In this document: positions 44,741-45,068 of the stretch, piece by piece
Layout: every line of letters begins with the position of its first letter
How positions within the stretch are numbered: position 1 is the stretch's first letter
Assembly: GCF_000003605.2 (NCBI RefSeq)
Contig: NW_003139817.1
Span: forward strand, 602,894 to 647,961
DNA length: 45,068 nt
Source of the DNA: Saccoglossus kowalevskii
Lineage: Eukaryota; Hemichordata; Enteropneusta; Harrimaniidae
Reading direction: 5' to 3'
Made by a program: the position numbers and the translations under genes
The notes under the pieces: generated by a model
Told to the model about the DNA's origin: nothing
The model's input: only the letters and a program-made list of their open reading frames with translations
The model's database searches: none

Positions 44741-45068
44741 CCAGTTAGATATAGATCATGAGGAATGCTGTATCACGAGCCATACGGGGGGAGATGCGTG
44801 CCACTTAACTTGAATTCATTCACATCGATGCATGTATAGTAAATTATTCGGATCCTCCAGGAATTAATAACTCTAATATTTCACACCTTGACAATTCCCC
44901 GGTATGATTTATTCGTTTGTCGTATCTTTATATTTCAACTAATTTATAGTCGTTGAATTGGCAATAAAAGTTCAACTTGGGGATGAACTTGTTTATAACA
45001 CTATGATGTGTTTAGAATTCCGCGTACAGTTACATAACAAGCGAAACATGCATGATATTGTATTTTTC
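44741..45068. other. Right end of window, no feature seen
   Basis: AT-rich DNA after the minisatellite; no coding sequence or repeat recognised. Confidence 0.5.

Overview
This is intron-rich, AT-rich nuclear DNA from an animal. Three protein-coding genes can be rebuilt exon by exon with GT/AG splice sites, matching phases and clear family similarity. The many short inverted-repeat transposons and satellites, and the gene content, suggest a marine invertebrate (invertebrate deuterostome or lophotrochozoan). The sequence alone does not fix the species.

Layout: positions 1-4063 are non-coding and probably include the 3' UTR of NPRL2. NPRL2 (minus strand, 4064-15446, 11 coding exons, 393 aa) is the catalytic subunit of GATOR1. 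CYB561D2 (plus strand, 15804-19825, 3 coding exons, 236 aa) is a six-helix di-heme cytochrome b561. The two start codons are 357 bp apart and divergent, so they share one promoter region. From established knowledge, human NPRL2 and CYB561D2 are also head-to-head neighbours at 3p21.3, so this looks like an ancient linked pair. From 19826 to 23255 is intergenic and rich in transposon-like repeats. A transglutaminase gene (minus strand, 23256-38071, 14 coding exons, 1081 aa) runs convergently toward CYB561D2. From 38072 to 45068 no gene is recognised; this part holds its upstream region, miniature transposons and a 28-bp minisatellite.

The transglutaminase is the most unusual protein. A single 1-kb first exon encodes a highly acidic, low-complexity extension of about 341 residues in front of a complete enzyme (catalytic Cys623, His682, Asp707). 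A phase-symmetric 38-codon cassette exon interrupts the first C-terminal beta-barrel. Two different inverted-repeat elements each sit about ten bases inside the introns after the cassette exon and the exon following it.

Among the repeats, a nine-copy array in an NPRL2 intron carries a CCAAT-box motif every 52 bp exactly, with alternating A/B monomers. A family of TTAAAG-ended miniature elements occurs at four places. A roughly 590-bp inverted-repeat element begins 33 bp after the CYB561D2 stop codon and contains its first polyadenylation signals. No RNA genes, CRISPR arrays or viral genes were recognised.
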